The notes beneath the pieces are model-generated. The model saw only the letters and a program-made list of their open reading frames with translations. It was not told the DNA's origin and made no database searches. Shown piece by piece: positions 43,220-51,235 of a stretch of DNA of 64,000 nucleotides. Both the position numbers and the translations under genes were made by a program. Position 1 is the stretch's first letter. Each line of letters begins with the position of its first letter. This DNA is from Halomonas sp. M4R1S46 (GTDB lineage: Bacteria; Pseudomonadota; Gammaproteobacteria; Pseudomonadales; Halomonadaceae): the NCBI RefSeq assembly GCF_025725685.1, contig NZ_CP107008.1:3472001-3536000 (forward strand), in the 5' to 3' direction.

Positions 43220-45483
43220 AGGACCTGTTCGACGACCTGCCCGGACCTTTAGAACCAGAGCCACCCAAGCCAGAGCCCCCCGAGGCCCATCCCGCCCTGG
43301 GGGACACGGCGGCGCTGCTTGCCCTGCTCGAGCGCTGGGTGGCGCGCGGCTGGCTGCGTGCCCTGGACCGCGCCCTGGCGGTGTTCCTGCACCGCGAGGT
43401 CCCCGACGCCCCGGCGCCGCTGCTGCTCGCCGCGGCCCTGGCCAGCCACCAGCTGGGCCGTGGCCATGTGTGCCTCGACCTGGCGGCGACCCTGGAGGCC
43501 CCCGACCTGGCCCTCTCGCTGCCGCCGGAGGGCGACGACCTCAGCGACCCGCCGCCGCTGCCCAGCGAAGTGCTCGGCGGCCTGACCCTGGTGGCCTGGC
43601 AGGAAGCGCTCACTCATCCCGCCTTGGTCGCCGACGGCACACAGGGCGCCCCCGGCCACACCCCGCTGGTGCGCGGCGCCACCGCGCCTGGTCATCAACA
43701 CCAAGGCCCCCGCCTCTACCTGCGCCGCTACTGGCAGTACGAGCAGGAGATCCGCGCCCGCATCGCCGCCCGGCTGGATGCCCCTGCCGATGACGCCGCC
43801 ACCCTGGCCACCGCCCTCGACGCCCTCTTCCCCACCACGGCCACCCTCGACTGGCAGAAAATCGCCTGTGCCCTGGCCGCCCGCTCGCCCTTCGCGGTGA
43901 TCACCGGCGGCCCCGGCACCGGCAAGACCACCACCGTGGTCAAGCTGCTCGCCCTGCTCCAGGCCCTGGCGCTGGGCCGCGCCGACCCGCCCAGCGCGCG
44001 CCCGCTGCGCATCCGCCTGGCCGCCCCCACCGGCAAGGCCGCCGCACGCCTCAACGACTCCATCGCCGGGCAGGTCAAGGGCCTCTCGCTGGTGGAACTG
44101 GCCGGCGCCGTGGGCCAACAGGGTGTGGATATCCCGACCCTGCGCGAGGCCATTCCCACCGAGGTCACCACCCTGCATCGGCTGCTCGGCTCGCGCCCGG
44201 ATACCCGCCACTTCCGCCACCACGTCGGCAACCCATTGGCGCTGGACGTGCTGGTGATCGACGAGGCCTCGATGGTGGATATCGAGATGATGGCGGCGGT
44301 GCTCACCGCCCTGCCCTCCCGCGCCCGCCTCGTGCTGCTCGGCGACAAGGACCAGCTCGCCTCGGTGGAGGCCGGCGCCGTGCTCGGCGACCTCTGCCAG
44401 CGCGCCGAAGGCGGCCACTACACGCCCGAGACTGCCGACTGGCTGGAGGCCGCCACCGGCACGCCGCTGCCCGCGCCGTACCGCGACGTGCAGGGCCAGC
44501 CGCTGGACCAGGCCATCGCCATGCTGCGGGTGAGCCACCGCTTCGATGCCGCCAGTGGCATCGGCCGGCTCGCCGAGGCGGTCAACCAGCCGCTGGATGC
44601 TGACCATACGGCCAAGGAGAAGCGCCGCGCCGTGCGCGAGGTATTCGAGCACACGCCGGCCTACGCCGACCTGGCCCGCTTGCGCCTGAATGAGGCCGAC
44701 GACCCGGCGCTGGACAAGCTGGTGGTGGAGGGCCACCCGGCCGGCTTCGTCGACGGCGGCCAGGGCCGCCACGACCGCCGCGGCGAACCGGTGGCGCCGC
44801 CGCTCGGCTATCGCCACTACCTGGAGGTGCTGCGCACCCGGCGCCCCAGCGAGACGAGCTTCGGCGAAGGCGAGGACCGCCAGCCGTTCGACGACTGGGC
44901 CCGCGCCGTGCTCGACGCCCACGGCCGGTTCCAGTTGCTCTGCGCGCTCCGCAAGGGCCCCTGGGGCATCGAAGGCCTGAACCCGCGCATCGGCCGTGCC
45001 CTGCGCCGCGCCGGTTGGCTCCAGGCCAGCGACCTGGAGCTGGAACAGGGCTGGTTCGAAGGGCGCCCGGTGCTGGTCACCCGCAACGACTACGGCCTGG
45101 GGCTGATGAACGGCGATATCGGCATCACCCTGGCGCTGCCCGATGCCCGCCAGCCAAGCAGAAAGCTGCTGCGCGTCGCCTTCCCCGCCAGCGACGGCAG
45201 CGGCAGGATCAAATGGGTGCTACCCAGCCGATTGCAGGCGGTGGAGACCGTCTTCGCCATGACGGTGCACAAGTCCCAGGGCTCGGAGTTCACCCACACC
45301 GCCCTGCTGCTCCCCGACGCCCCCAACCCCATCCTGACGCGGGAGCTGGTTTACACCGGCATCACCCGCGCCCGCGACTGGCTCACCGTGGTGGAGACTG
45401 GACGCGGCATGCTGGATGAGGCAGTGTTACGGAAGGTTTCGAGGGTGAGTGGGTTAAGCAAAGGAAAAATCGAAAATTACTAG
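43216..45483 (+). CDS. recD: Exodeoxyribonuclease V alpha chain (RecD)
   Basis: The 755-residue 5'-3' helicase subunit of RecBCD. Walker A is VITGGPGTGKTTTVVKLLAL (about 227-246); the other SF1B motifs are RIRLAAPTGKAAARL, VLVIDEASMVDIEMM, LVLLGDKDQLASVEAG, and the late MTVHKSQGSEFTHTALLLP and TRELVYTGITRARDWLTV. It starts inside the end of recB (ATGA). The last eight residues, SKGKIENY, are encoded in AT-rich DNA, unlike the rest of the gene, and mark where the island joins. Confidence 0.95.
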   Translation: MKDLFDDLPGPLEPEPPKPEPPEAHPALGDTAALLALLERWVARGWLRALDRALAVFLHREVPDAPAPLLLAAALASHQLGRGHVCLDLAATLEAPDLALSLPPEGDDLSDPPPLPSEVLGGLTLVAWQEALTHPALVADGTQGAPGHTPLVRGATAPGHQHQGPRLYLRRYWQYEQEIRARIAARLDAPADDAATLATALDALFPTTATLDWQKIACALAARSPFAVITGGPGTGKTTTVVKLLALLQALALGRADPPSARPLRIRLAAPTGKAAARLNDSIAGQVKGLSLVELAGAVGQQGVDIPTLREAIPTEVTTLHRLLGSRPDTRHFRHHVGNPLALDVLVIDEASMVDIEMMAAVLTALPSRARLVLLGDKDQLASVEAGAVLGDLCQRAEGGHYTPETADWLEAATGTPLPAPYRDVQGQPLDQAIAMLRVSHRFDAASGIGRLAEAVNQPLDADHTAKEKRRAVREVFEHTPAYADLARLRLNEADDPALDKLVVEGHPAGFVDGGQGRHDRRGEPVAPPLGYRHYLEVLRTRRPSETSFGEGEDRQPFDDWARAVLDAHGRFQLLCALRKGPWGIEGLNPRIGRALRRAGWLQASDLELEQGWFEGRPVLVTRNDYGLGLMNGDIGITLALPDARQPSRKLLRVAFPASDGSGRIKWVLPSRLQAVETVFAMTVHKSQGSEFTHTALLLPDAPNPILTRELVYTGITRARDWLTVVETGRGMLDEAVLRKVSRVSGLSKGKIENY

Positions 45484-45561
45484 CCGCTCAAAAAGCCAAA
45501 ACTTCTCTTCAGACACGTACTTATAAAAGCGTGCAAGCTTTCACACAAACGAGGGGGACTA

Positions 45562-45993
45562 ATGGCCACGAAGCAAATACATGTTTTCATTAGCCACGCA
45601 TGGGCCCACTCCGGGCACTACAACACGCTAGCCGGGTGGATATTTGACATTGAATGGTCTTCAGGGGATACAGATCTGGACTTCAAAGATTACTCTGTGC
45701 CAAAAAGCGACCCCATCCATAACGCCTCCAATGACAAGCTGTTAAAAGAGGCCTTATTTAACCAGATTCGCAGAAGTCATGTGATTGCGATACCAACGGG
45801 AATGTATGCCAACTACAGCAAATGGATTCAAAAAGAAATTGATGGTGCTAGAGAATATAAAAAACCTATTCTAGCCATCAACCCTTGGGGGTCACAGCGA
45901 AAATCCAGCATTGTTGCTGAAGCATCAGAAAAAAGCGTTGGATGGAACAAAAAAACGGTAGTAACTGGACTCTGGGAACTCTACAACAAGTAG
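45562..45993 (+). CDS. ThsB-like TIR (DUF1863) protein
   Basis: A 143-residue stand-alone TIR-like protein of the MTH538/ThsB family. The first strand reads HVFISHAWAHSGHYNTLAGW, followed by DFKDYSVPKSDPIHNAS, typical of ThsB, and a KWIQKEID helix in which Glu92 is the candidate catalytic glutamate. ThsB-type TIRs make NAD-derived signals (cyclic ADP-ribose isomers) upon phage sensing in Thoeris. No ThsA gene is next to it. It is read rightwards, convergent with the long leftward island operon. GAGGGGG precedes the ATG and a TATAAA lies at 45532-45537. Confidence 0.8.
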   Translation: MATKQIHVFISHAWAHSGHYNTLAGWIFDIEWSSGDTDLDFKDYSVPKSDPIHNASNDKLLKEALFNQIRRSHVIAIPTGMYANYSKWIQKEIDGAREYKKPILAINPWGSQRKSSIVAEASEKSVGWNKKTVVTGLWELYNK

Positions 45994-46041
45994 ATAAAAC
46001 TTGACTCACAGATTTAACCCCTGTACTCACAAAAACAACGC

Positions 46042-46073
46042 AAGGGACTGGCGTGAAGAAACGCCAATCTCTT
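46042..46073 (-). terminator. Possible terminator between convergent island genes
   Basis: An imperfect stem of about thirteen pairs with a GAAGAA loop (core TGGCGT/ACGCCA) stands between the convergent TIR gene and the NDT/TPR-S gene. On the minus strand a run of five T follows seven bases later. It may end the long leftward operon and perhaps the rightward gene also. Confidence 0.4.
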
Positions 46074-46124
46074 GCCACTTCCTTGCCAACAGTTACTTTC
46101 CCTATATAACACCTCTTGAGACTT

Positions 46125-47354
46125 TTAGCAAACACTTAAAGCATGTTGCTTACCTAATTCGAATGTTTCAACTTCCCACTGAGCGGGCTTTTCGTTCCGA
46201 AACTTTTTCTCAAAGCCCTCACCACTTTCCACCTTACCAATACCGTATGAGCAATTAGCCAACGATGCATAAACCCATCGACGGTCAGGCCGTTCCTCAA
46301 AAGATGGTTGCGCCAAAGCTTCGTCAAGCTCAGTGAGAATCACCTCTCGGACCTTGCGCGCACTCATCCGGTCGTATTTCGCTTCATCCGGATCAGTTTG
46401 CAAGCTTGATCTAAAGTCATAACAGGCCGCAAGATTTTCACCATTATAGTAATCGCGTCGAAACTCAAAACCACGTCCGTAGTGGAGAATGGCGGCATCA
46501 AGCTGAGCCTTGTCTCCGGTTAATAGCCATAGCCGCTTATGCATAGCTCCTGTTATACCTCGTGTCTCTGGGTCGTTTGAATTCTCAGGATGCAGAACTG
46601 AAATAATCTGCAACCCATTTACAAGTGCAGAGAACTCGGATGGTTGCTTAGACTTGTAGGTGACAAGCGCAAGCTGCTGAATAATGAATGGGTCGTTTGG
46701 CTTGAGCTGATCTGCGGCCATGTATGCCGTAACGGCATCACCATGACGGCTGTCTTCTCTTGCCGTTTCGCCAGCCCGCATGTAGCTGGATAAACGCTCT
46801 TGCTCAGCTTCCTTTTCGTCTAGGAGCTCGGCAAATTCATCATCGGTCAGCTGAGGCTGCTGCAGCTTAGGGAGGTAGGTATAGACCGGACTATCTGGCT
46901 GCTGAGCCACGAGCACCTCCTCGATAAGGCTCCGCAGCTCACGCGACGCACGTACCGCCTCGCGTGCACCGATATCCTCTCCAAGATGTTGGTACTGGAA
47001 GGTGCTGACGTGGTCTAAGTCAAAATAAAGTCGCCCTTTGTCCTCCTTCATCACTAGGGTCGAATTCGGCCGTAGCGCATGGCGGACGCCCAGCTCATAA
47101 ATAGCATTAACGTTACCAGTAGAGATATCAGCAATTACCAAGTCGGCGCGCAGCAACATCTCGTACATCTCAGTGTCGATGATGCCGGAATGCATGACCT
47201 CGTCAGCACGAATACAGCGCAGCCCTATTGCTTCAACCGCAGGCTGGATAATCCCTTCGTAGGTTGCATCGAGATCAAGCGTTCTTCCCGTTTCAAAGTC
47301 AGTTTTCTTGCCGAACCCCATCACCACGAAGCACAGCTTCCGGTTGTCTCTCAT
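46125..47354 (-). CDS. NDT-like domain fused to a TPR-S (TRAFs-binding/DUF4071-type) domain
   Basis: A 409-residue protein. Residues about 8-110 resemble a nucleoside 2-deoxyribosyltransferase: CFVVMGFGKKTDF, a central RADEVMHSGIIDTEMYEML, LVIADISTGNVNAIYELGVRHAL (about 72-94). The rest is an alpha-helical repeat array (KPNDPFIIQQLALVTYKSKQ, then the GEDxxYNG-like RRDYYNGENLAACYDFRS) typical of TPR-S sensors. Published comparative work places such proteins in nucleotide-centred conflict systems, where NDT-like and SLOG domains may bind or cut NAD-derived nucleotides. It is the last gene of the leftward set, 66 bases after the hydrolase gene, with GAGG before the ATG. Confidence 0.7.
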   Translation of the reverse strand: MRDNRKLCFVVMGFGKKTDFETGRTLDLDATYEGIIQPAVEAIGLRCIRADEVMHSGIIDTEMYEMLLRADLVIADISTGNVNAIYELGVRHALRPNSTLVMKEDKGRLYFDLDHVSTFQYQHLGEDIGAREAVRASRELRSLIEEVLVAQQPDSPVYTYLPKLQQPQLTDDEFAELLDEKEAEQERLSSYMRAGETAREDSRHGDAVTAYMAADQLKPNDPFIIQQLALVTYKSKQPSEFSALVNGLQIISVLHPENSNDPETRGITGAMHKRLWLLTGDKAQLDAAILHYGRGFEFRRDYYNGENLAACYDFRSSLQTDPDEAKYDRMSARKVREVILTELDEALAQPSFEERPDRRWVYASLANCSYGIGKVESGEGFEKKFRNEKPAQWEVETFELGKQHALSVC

Positions 47355-47420
47355 ACTCGCCTCGACGTTTTTATATGCTAACTAAACTGTAACAACGTTC
47401 CATCTGTGACCAATCTAACA

Positions 47421-48866
47421 TTAGCAATCCTTGTCCGTTCCAAAAATCTTTTCTATCGCGTCTGTGCCTTGTTCGCCGAACACGCGTGCAGCGACCGTCA
47501 CAGCCTGCATGTACATAGAATCACATTCACGTAGCATCTTCGCTTGTTTTCGAGCCATTCGATAGGCATCCTCAGCAGCCGTTAGCTGACCGAGCATAAG
47601 ACTAGCCTCTCCCTTGGTGGCTAAACTCCACTGGGATTCATGCGATGCATCTACGTGATCAAGAGCTCTTCTCGCAAGATCTTTTACCTCAACAGGGACA
47701 GGTCCATCAGGCGGCCCCATCTCTAGAAGAAGGAAAGCCAAGTTAATAGCATGATAATAAGCCTGGCGATGATCGGAGACGGACTCGGCTCGCTCCAGCC
47801 CCTCAGTATAAAGCTCAAGTGCCCGATCCAAGTCTCGTTGCTGGCGCGAGACGAGCCAACAACGTTTCAACCGCCCCGCCAATACACCAATCGGATCAAG
47901 CGAGGAGCTGCCGCTAGAGCGGTTCCACTGCTCGATAACGTTCATTGCTTCGTCCTTTCGGCCAACACTTTCGAGAGCAAGCGAAAGGGTAACGATGGCG
48001 CTAGAGTCTAACCCCTCCCTGCCCGGCATCAAGAGCTCGATCACACGATCGAACTCATTATGCTCGACCGCCAGTCTTGCACTTTCAACAGCGCTACGGG
48101 CCCCACGCGCGCCGGTCAGCGTCTTATACAGTAGCTGATAGGAAGGGTGGTCAGTTGAATCTGGCCGCACTATTTCAAGATGGCTGCCCGGCACAACAGC
48201 CTGTTGCGCCTGTGGGTAAGGATCAATCGATGACGACGCTGGGACAAAGGCATCGGTTTCTCCTGCAACGACAGTAAACGAGAAGGGTGGGTACTCACCA
48301 ATCCTCTCCTTCCACTCATTACGAAGCCCAGTTATAAAACTGCTGCCGGCGCGCATATCTCTAGCCTGTGGCTTAAGACGAGCACCAACAACCGCTTTTG
48401 ATAGACCCGCACTTGGAGTTCCGTAGAGCACTACATGTGTCAGTCGCTGTCCCAGTTCTTCGCAATCGAGGATTGCTCGTTGAATAACGAGCCCTCCCAT
48501 GCTGTGGGCGACGAGGGCAACAGCTCCGTACTGGTCAAGTGGAGTGTGCTTCAACTTCGTCGCCAACCCAGCAGCGATCAGGCGAATCTCTGGATCCGAG
48601 GTCCAAATAGGAAGATCAATAGAAAGATTTGTCGGATAGCCGGCGCTATAGACGTCCCAGTCATTCAAACGGTTATCGCTGAGCAACTGCATTACGAATG
48701 ACGCCCACGTCGCAACCACGTCACCATGAAAGCCATGGACGAATACAATCGCAGCGCGACCACCAACGTTCCTATTGGCAACAAGAGAAGGTTCACAAAG
48801 ATTCTCGGCCACCGCCATCGTGTCGGCACCATAGAAAAGGCGAAGGAGTTTGTCCTTGATCCTCAA
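47421..48866 (-). CDS. Alpha/beta hydrolase (lipase-like) with C-terminal helical repeats
   Basis: A 481-residue protein. The N-terminal half is a lipase-like hydrolase of the DUF676/PGAP1 kind: oxyanion motif VFVHGFHGDVVATW, nucleophile elbow VAHSMGGLVIQRAIL, and a later Asp (GETDAFVP) and His (PGSHLEIVRP). The C-terminal half is TPR-like. I chose the TTG start at 48866, which has GAGGAG six bases upstream and overlaps the SLOG stop as TTGA; an earlier GTG at 48908 has a worse site. It could be a membrane-lipid or protein-acyl effector, or a regulator; substrate is unknown. Confidence 0.7.
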   Translation of the reverse strand: MRIKDKLLRLFYGADTMAVAENLCEPSLVANRNVGGRAAIVFVHGFHGDVVATWASFVMQLLSDNRLNDWDVYSAGYPTNLSIDLPIWTSDPEIRLIAAGLATKLKHTPLDQYGAVALVAHSMGGLVIQRAILDCEELGQRLTHVVLYGTPSAGLSKAVVGARLKPQARDMRAGSSFITGLRNEWKERIGEYPPFSFTVVAGETDAFVPASSSIDPYPQAQQAVVPGSHLEIVRPDSTDHPSYQLLYKTLTGARGARSAVESARLAVEHNEFDRVIELLMPGREGLDSSAIVTLSLALESVGRKDEAMNVIEQWNRSSGSSSLDPIGVLAGRLKRCWLVSRQQRDLDRALELYTEGLERAESVSDHRQAYYHAINLAFLLLEMGPPDGPVPVEVKDLARRALDHVDASHESQWSLATKGEASLMLGQLTAAEDAYRMARKQAKMLRECDSMYMQAVTVAARVFGEQGTDAIEKIFGTDKDC

Positions 48867-49429
48867 TGCTCTCTCCTCGTCAACACGACTCTCCTTTCGA
48901 AACCACACGAGAGAGCCATGTCAAGGAATTCAGCGGTAGAATCGCCCTGCCCCCGGGACAGACCTTCCCAGACTACAAAAGCGAGTCGCCGGTAGATTCC
49001 GGTTGTGCTCGCTATTTGAATGATCCGGTCATTGGCTGCAGAAAAGGCGCGTTCATCGCTGACGTCTAACCCGAGTTCGATTAGACCACCACGGTCGCGA
49101 GCCAACGCCACCAAATGGTCGAAGCGCTCACCCCAGCCTCCAGGTCGGTCGGTTACGGATATTTCACGGAAGATACAGGAAGTAAAGGGAAGCACAAGCG
49201 TGGCTGGGATCGCAAGCTTTTCTGCTGCTTCTAGGGCGATAATATCTGCGCCACATGCAGCTGAACAGATAAGATGTTCGACGCATTCCTGCTGGAAGCA
49301 CCGGAAAATCTTATAGGCTACATGTTCGGCCTCTGCGAGTGGGAAGCGCAAGACATCAGCATCCTGTGCGTCAATCCGCCGACCAGCGAGAACCGCAACA
49401 GAAGGTGTAATGGAGCTACGAACTTTCAT
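48863..49429 (-). CDS. SLOG-like (Rossmannoid nucleotide-binding) protein
   Basis: A 188-residue protein. It begins SVAVLAGRRIDAQDAD, with the GxR glycine loop, then LRFPLAEAEHVAY, the small-residue stretch CSAACGADIIALEAAEKLAI, VLPFTS and a GGWGERFDHL loop. This order is like the SLOG superfamily, whose members are predicted to sense or process NAD-derived or related nucleotides in conflict systems. I do not know a closer family. It starts 45 bases after the TIR stop and is coupled to the hydrolase by TTGA. Confidence 0.6.
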   Translation of the reverse strand: MKVRSSITPSVAVLAGRRIDAQDADVLRFPLAEAEHVAYKIFRCFQQECVEHLICSAACGADIIALEAAEKLAIPATLVLPFTSCIFREISVTDRPGGWGERFDHLVALARDRGGLIELGLDVSDERAFSAANDRIIQIASTTGIYRRLAFVVWEGLSRGQGDSTAEFLDMALSCGFERRVVLTRREH

Positions 49430-49474
49430 AACATAAAGCTCGATATAGGGTTTCTTAGCAAGATATACCTCCTA

Positions 49475-49939
49475 CTACTTCAATTCATCAGCCAGCTTGG
49501 CCCATGGTACAATCTTAATATTTCCGGCGAGCCAGTCGGGCTTCCTTCCCTCAAAACCCTCGCCTGGATGGACCGCAATTACGCGCTTACCGAGCTCAAG
49601 GCTCTTCTGGACTTCCCAAGAAACCCACCGGCTCTGTACTGTGTTCTCTGAGATATAAACCACAGTGGTTGAAGAGCGGGCGATTCGCTCCCCAATCTTA
49701 CGTCTAATATATTCTGCTTGCTCGCTGTCATAAGGTTTACGTACTGAGTGGTCGCTGAACTCGATATCGCTGTTCTCATTCTTCGCGTGGGCCCGAAGCA
49801 GGTTCACCTCATCCATGTCCTCAGTCGCGAAACTGATGAATACATTTCGTTTTCCGCCTTGGAGCGCCGCTCTTGCCTTCTCCTCAAGGGCCCGTATGTC
49901 CCCAAGTCTATTCCACCCACCACCACTGCTACCACCCAT
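49475..49939 (-). CDS. ThsB-like TIR protein with glycine-rich N-terminus
   Basis: A 154-residue TIR-like protein of the DUF1863/ThsB group: NVFISFATEDMDEVNLLR (about 32-49), IEFSDHSVRKPY, a YIRRKIGERIARSSTTVVYIS core, and SRWVSWEV in which Glu109 is the candidate catalytic glutamate. The start is well fixed: ATG at 49939 has GAGGAG seven bases upstream, inside the end of queC, and only one base parts it from the queC stop. The N-terminus so defined is MGGSSGGGWNRLGD, a flexible glycine tail that would begin with Gly after Met removal. This is unlike the other TIR proteins here and suits N-terminal modification by the QueC-like enzyme. Confidence 0.82.
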   Translation of the reverse strand: MGGSSGGGWNRLGDIRALEEKARAALQGGKRNVFISFATEDMDEVNLLRAHAKNENSDIEFSDHSVRKPYDSEQAEYIRRKIGERIARSSTTVVYISENTVQSRWVSWEVQKSLELGKRVIAVHPGEGFEGRKPDWLAGNIKIVPWAKLADELK

Positions 49940-49940
49940 C

Positions 49941-50531
49941 TCAAGTCTCCTCAAACTTGAACTCGTTGCACGCGATGCATCCACCGCAGGCTTCTTCTCC
50001 ACCCATGTGGCAAGAATAGGTATCCCTTATACCTTTACCGTGGGCGAGCGCGACAACGTCCGATTTGTGGAAGGAAGCGAGCGGAGCGAGCACTCTGATG
50101 CTTCTGCCCATGCAGCGTGCAATCATGCGCTCGGCATCACGAAGGAATGCATGGGTTTGGTCAGGAAACAGGCTAGTATCCTCGTGGAGAAGCCCGATTG
50201 AGACGGCATCGGCATCAACTTGGTATGCATGGGCCGCAGCCGTCAAGAGAAATAACATGTTGCGCCCAGGCGTGAATGCATCTTCGACTATATGAAGATT
50301 GACGTCAGTGAGGCCCGTGCGAATAAGCATACCAAAGCCGGAGAGGTCCGCAACCTTTGGCTCAGGCAAGTTCAGTCCGGCCATCGCCCGGTGGCAGGCC
50401 GCCAACTCCTGGTTGCAGGATCGCTGGCCATAGTTGATAAACAATGGGTGCTGGCGCAGACCTTCTTCCTGCGCGAGCTTAGCGGCGAGGGTCGAATCGA
50501 GCCCACCCGAAACAAGTGTGACGATGCTCAT
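49941..50531 (-). CDS. QueC-like PP-loop enzyme (7-cyano-7-deazaguanine synthase family)
   Basis: A 196-residue enzyme, about 30 shorter than housekeeping QueC (220-230). All signature parts are there: the ATP PP-loop SGGLDST (8-14), FINYGQRS, the PGRN motif (88-91), and the zinc cysteines Cys174, Cys182, Cys185 and Cys188. QueC turns 7-carboxy-7-deazaguanine, ammonia and ATP into preQ0; defence QueC proteins such as Cap9 of type IV CBASS are reported to join a deazaguanine base to a partner protein's N-terminus. The start overlaps the OGG stop (ATGA) and the stop is one base from the TIR start. No queD, queE or folE is near, so this is not a queuosine operon. Confidence 0.87.
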   Translation of the reverse strand: MSIVTLVSGGLDSTLAAKLAQEEGLRQHPLFINYGQRSCNQELAACHRAMAGLNLPEPKVADLSGFGMLIRTGLTDVNLHIVEDAFTPGRNMLFLLTAAAHAYQVDADAVSIGLLHEDTSLFPDQTHAFLRDAERMIARCMGRSIRVLAPLASFHKSDVVALAHGKGIRDTYSCHMGGEEACGGCIACNEFKFEET

Positions 50532-51235
50532 ATTTTAACAGGCTCCACTTTTCGGCTCGCCACACGCATGACAATCCATATCGCCCAATCCAGCAGGCCC
50601 ACCGGGCAATTTAGGTTGCTGGAATGATCGCGGAGCACGGCCTCAGACTGGTGGTATTTAGCAAGCTTGGCTATAGAAAGATTAGTTCCAGAATAGATAC
50701 CGAGTGCTGTCATGTAATTCAGTACGTGTCGGTCGAGGATGGCTAGATCGTAACTCACACCCACGTTGCGCAAGAACATACTCGCTTGTTTAGGCCCCAT
50801 CCCCGGCGCGTAAGCAACGAACCAAGCTCGGGCTTGTGAGGGATCGCTAAAATTCCCGACAAGAGCACGAAGCGAACCTGCCTCCAAAGTGACTGCTGCA
50901 CGGGTTGAAGCCAAGTGCCGGGCGCGTGCCACAGGAAAGCGATATGAGCGGGGCCGACCCGCTACTGATAGGGGCATGCTCAGCACCTCGACGAGGCATT
51001 GTGTTAGTGACTCTGAATCACAACATTCAGCAAGGAGGAGTCCCTCAGCATCGATCGCGTCGGCAGCAGCGACTGCGAGGGAGTAGGGAACCTGGCTGCT
51101 CAAGACGCAAGATGACAATTCCCACCACAAGCGCCGCTCGTCCGGCGGCTTGGCGGGTTGGGCCACACGAGCCCGGACGTCCGGGCAAATGGCCGCGACG
51201 GCACTCGACAGTTTCCTGGAATCGTATGCGTTCAT
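50528..51235 (-). CDS. OGG2-like N-glycosylase/DNA lyase (HhH-GPD)
   Basis: A 235-residue protein of the 8-oxoguanine glycosylase 2 type. The helix-hairpin-helix with the catalytic lysine is GMGPKQASMFLRNVG (Lys149), and the catalytic aspartate is in AILDRHVLNYM (Asp168). Type IV CBASS operons carry a like gene (Cap11), so its place beside QueC and TGT is telling. It may act on a modified base or nucleoside rather than on damaged DNA; this is inference. ATGA overlaps join it to both the TIR-TGT gene and the queC-like gene. Confidence 0.83.
   Translation of the reverse strand: MNAYDSRKLSSAVAAICPDVRARVAQPAKPPDERRLWWELSSCVLSSQVPYSLAVAAADAIDAEGLLLAECCDSESLTQCLVEVLSMPLSVAGRPRSYRFPVARARHLASTRAAVTLEAGSLRALVGNFSDPSQARAWFVAYAPGMGPKQASMFLRNVGVSYDLAILDRHVLNYMTALGIYSGTNLSIAKLAKYHQSEAVLRDHSSNLNCPVGLLDWAIWIVMRVASRKVEPVKI

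Noticed and set aside
45562..50002. Calling the locus a canonical Thoeris system
   Set aside because: ThsB-like TIR proteins are present, but no ThsA (SIR2-SLOG or TIR-SLOG fusion) is found; the SLOG-like protein is small and separate.
49940..50002. Longer start for the glycine-rich TIR protein (frame open to 50002)
   Set aside because: It would overlap queC by 62 bases and has no good ribosome site, whereas the ATG at 49939 has GAGGAG at a good distance.
49941..50531. Housekeeping queuosine gene queC
   Set aside because: The signature residues fit, but the protein is short, lies in low-GC island DNA, and is locked into an operon with TIR, OGG and TGT-like genes; no queD, queE or folE is near.
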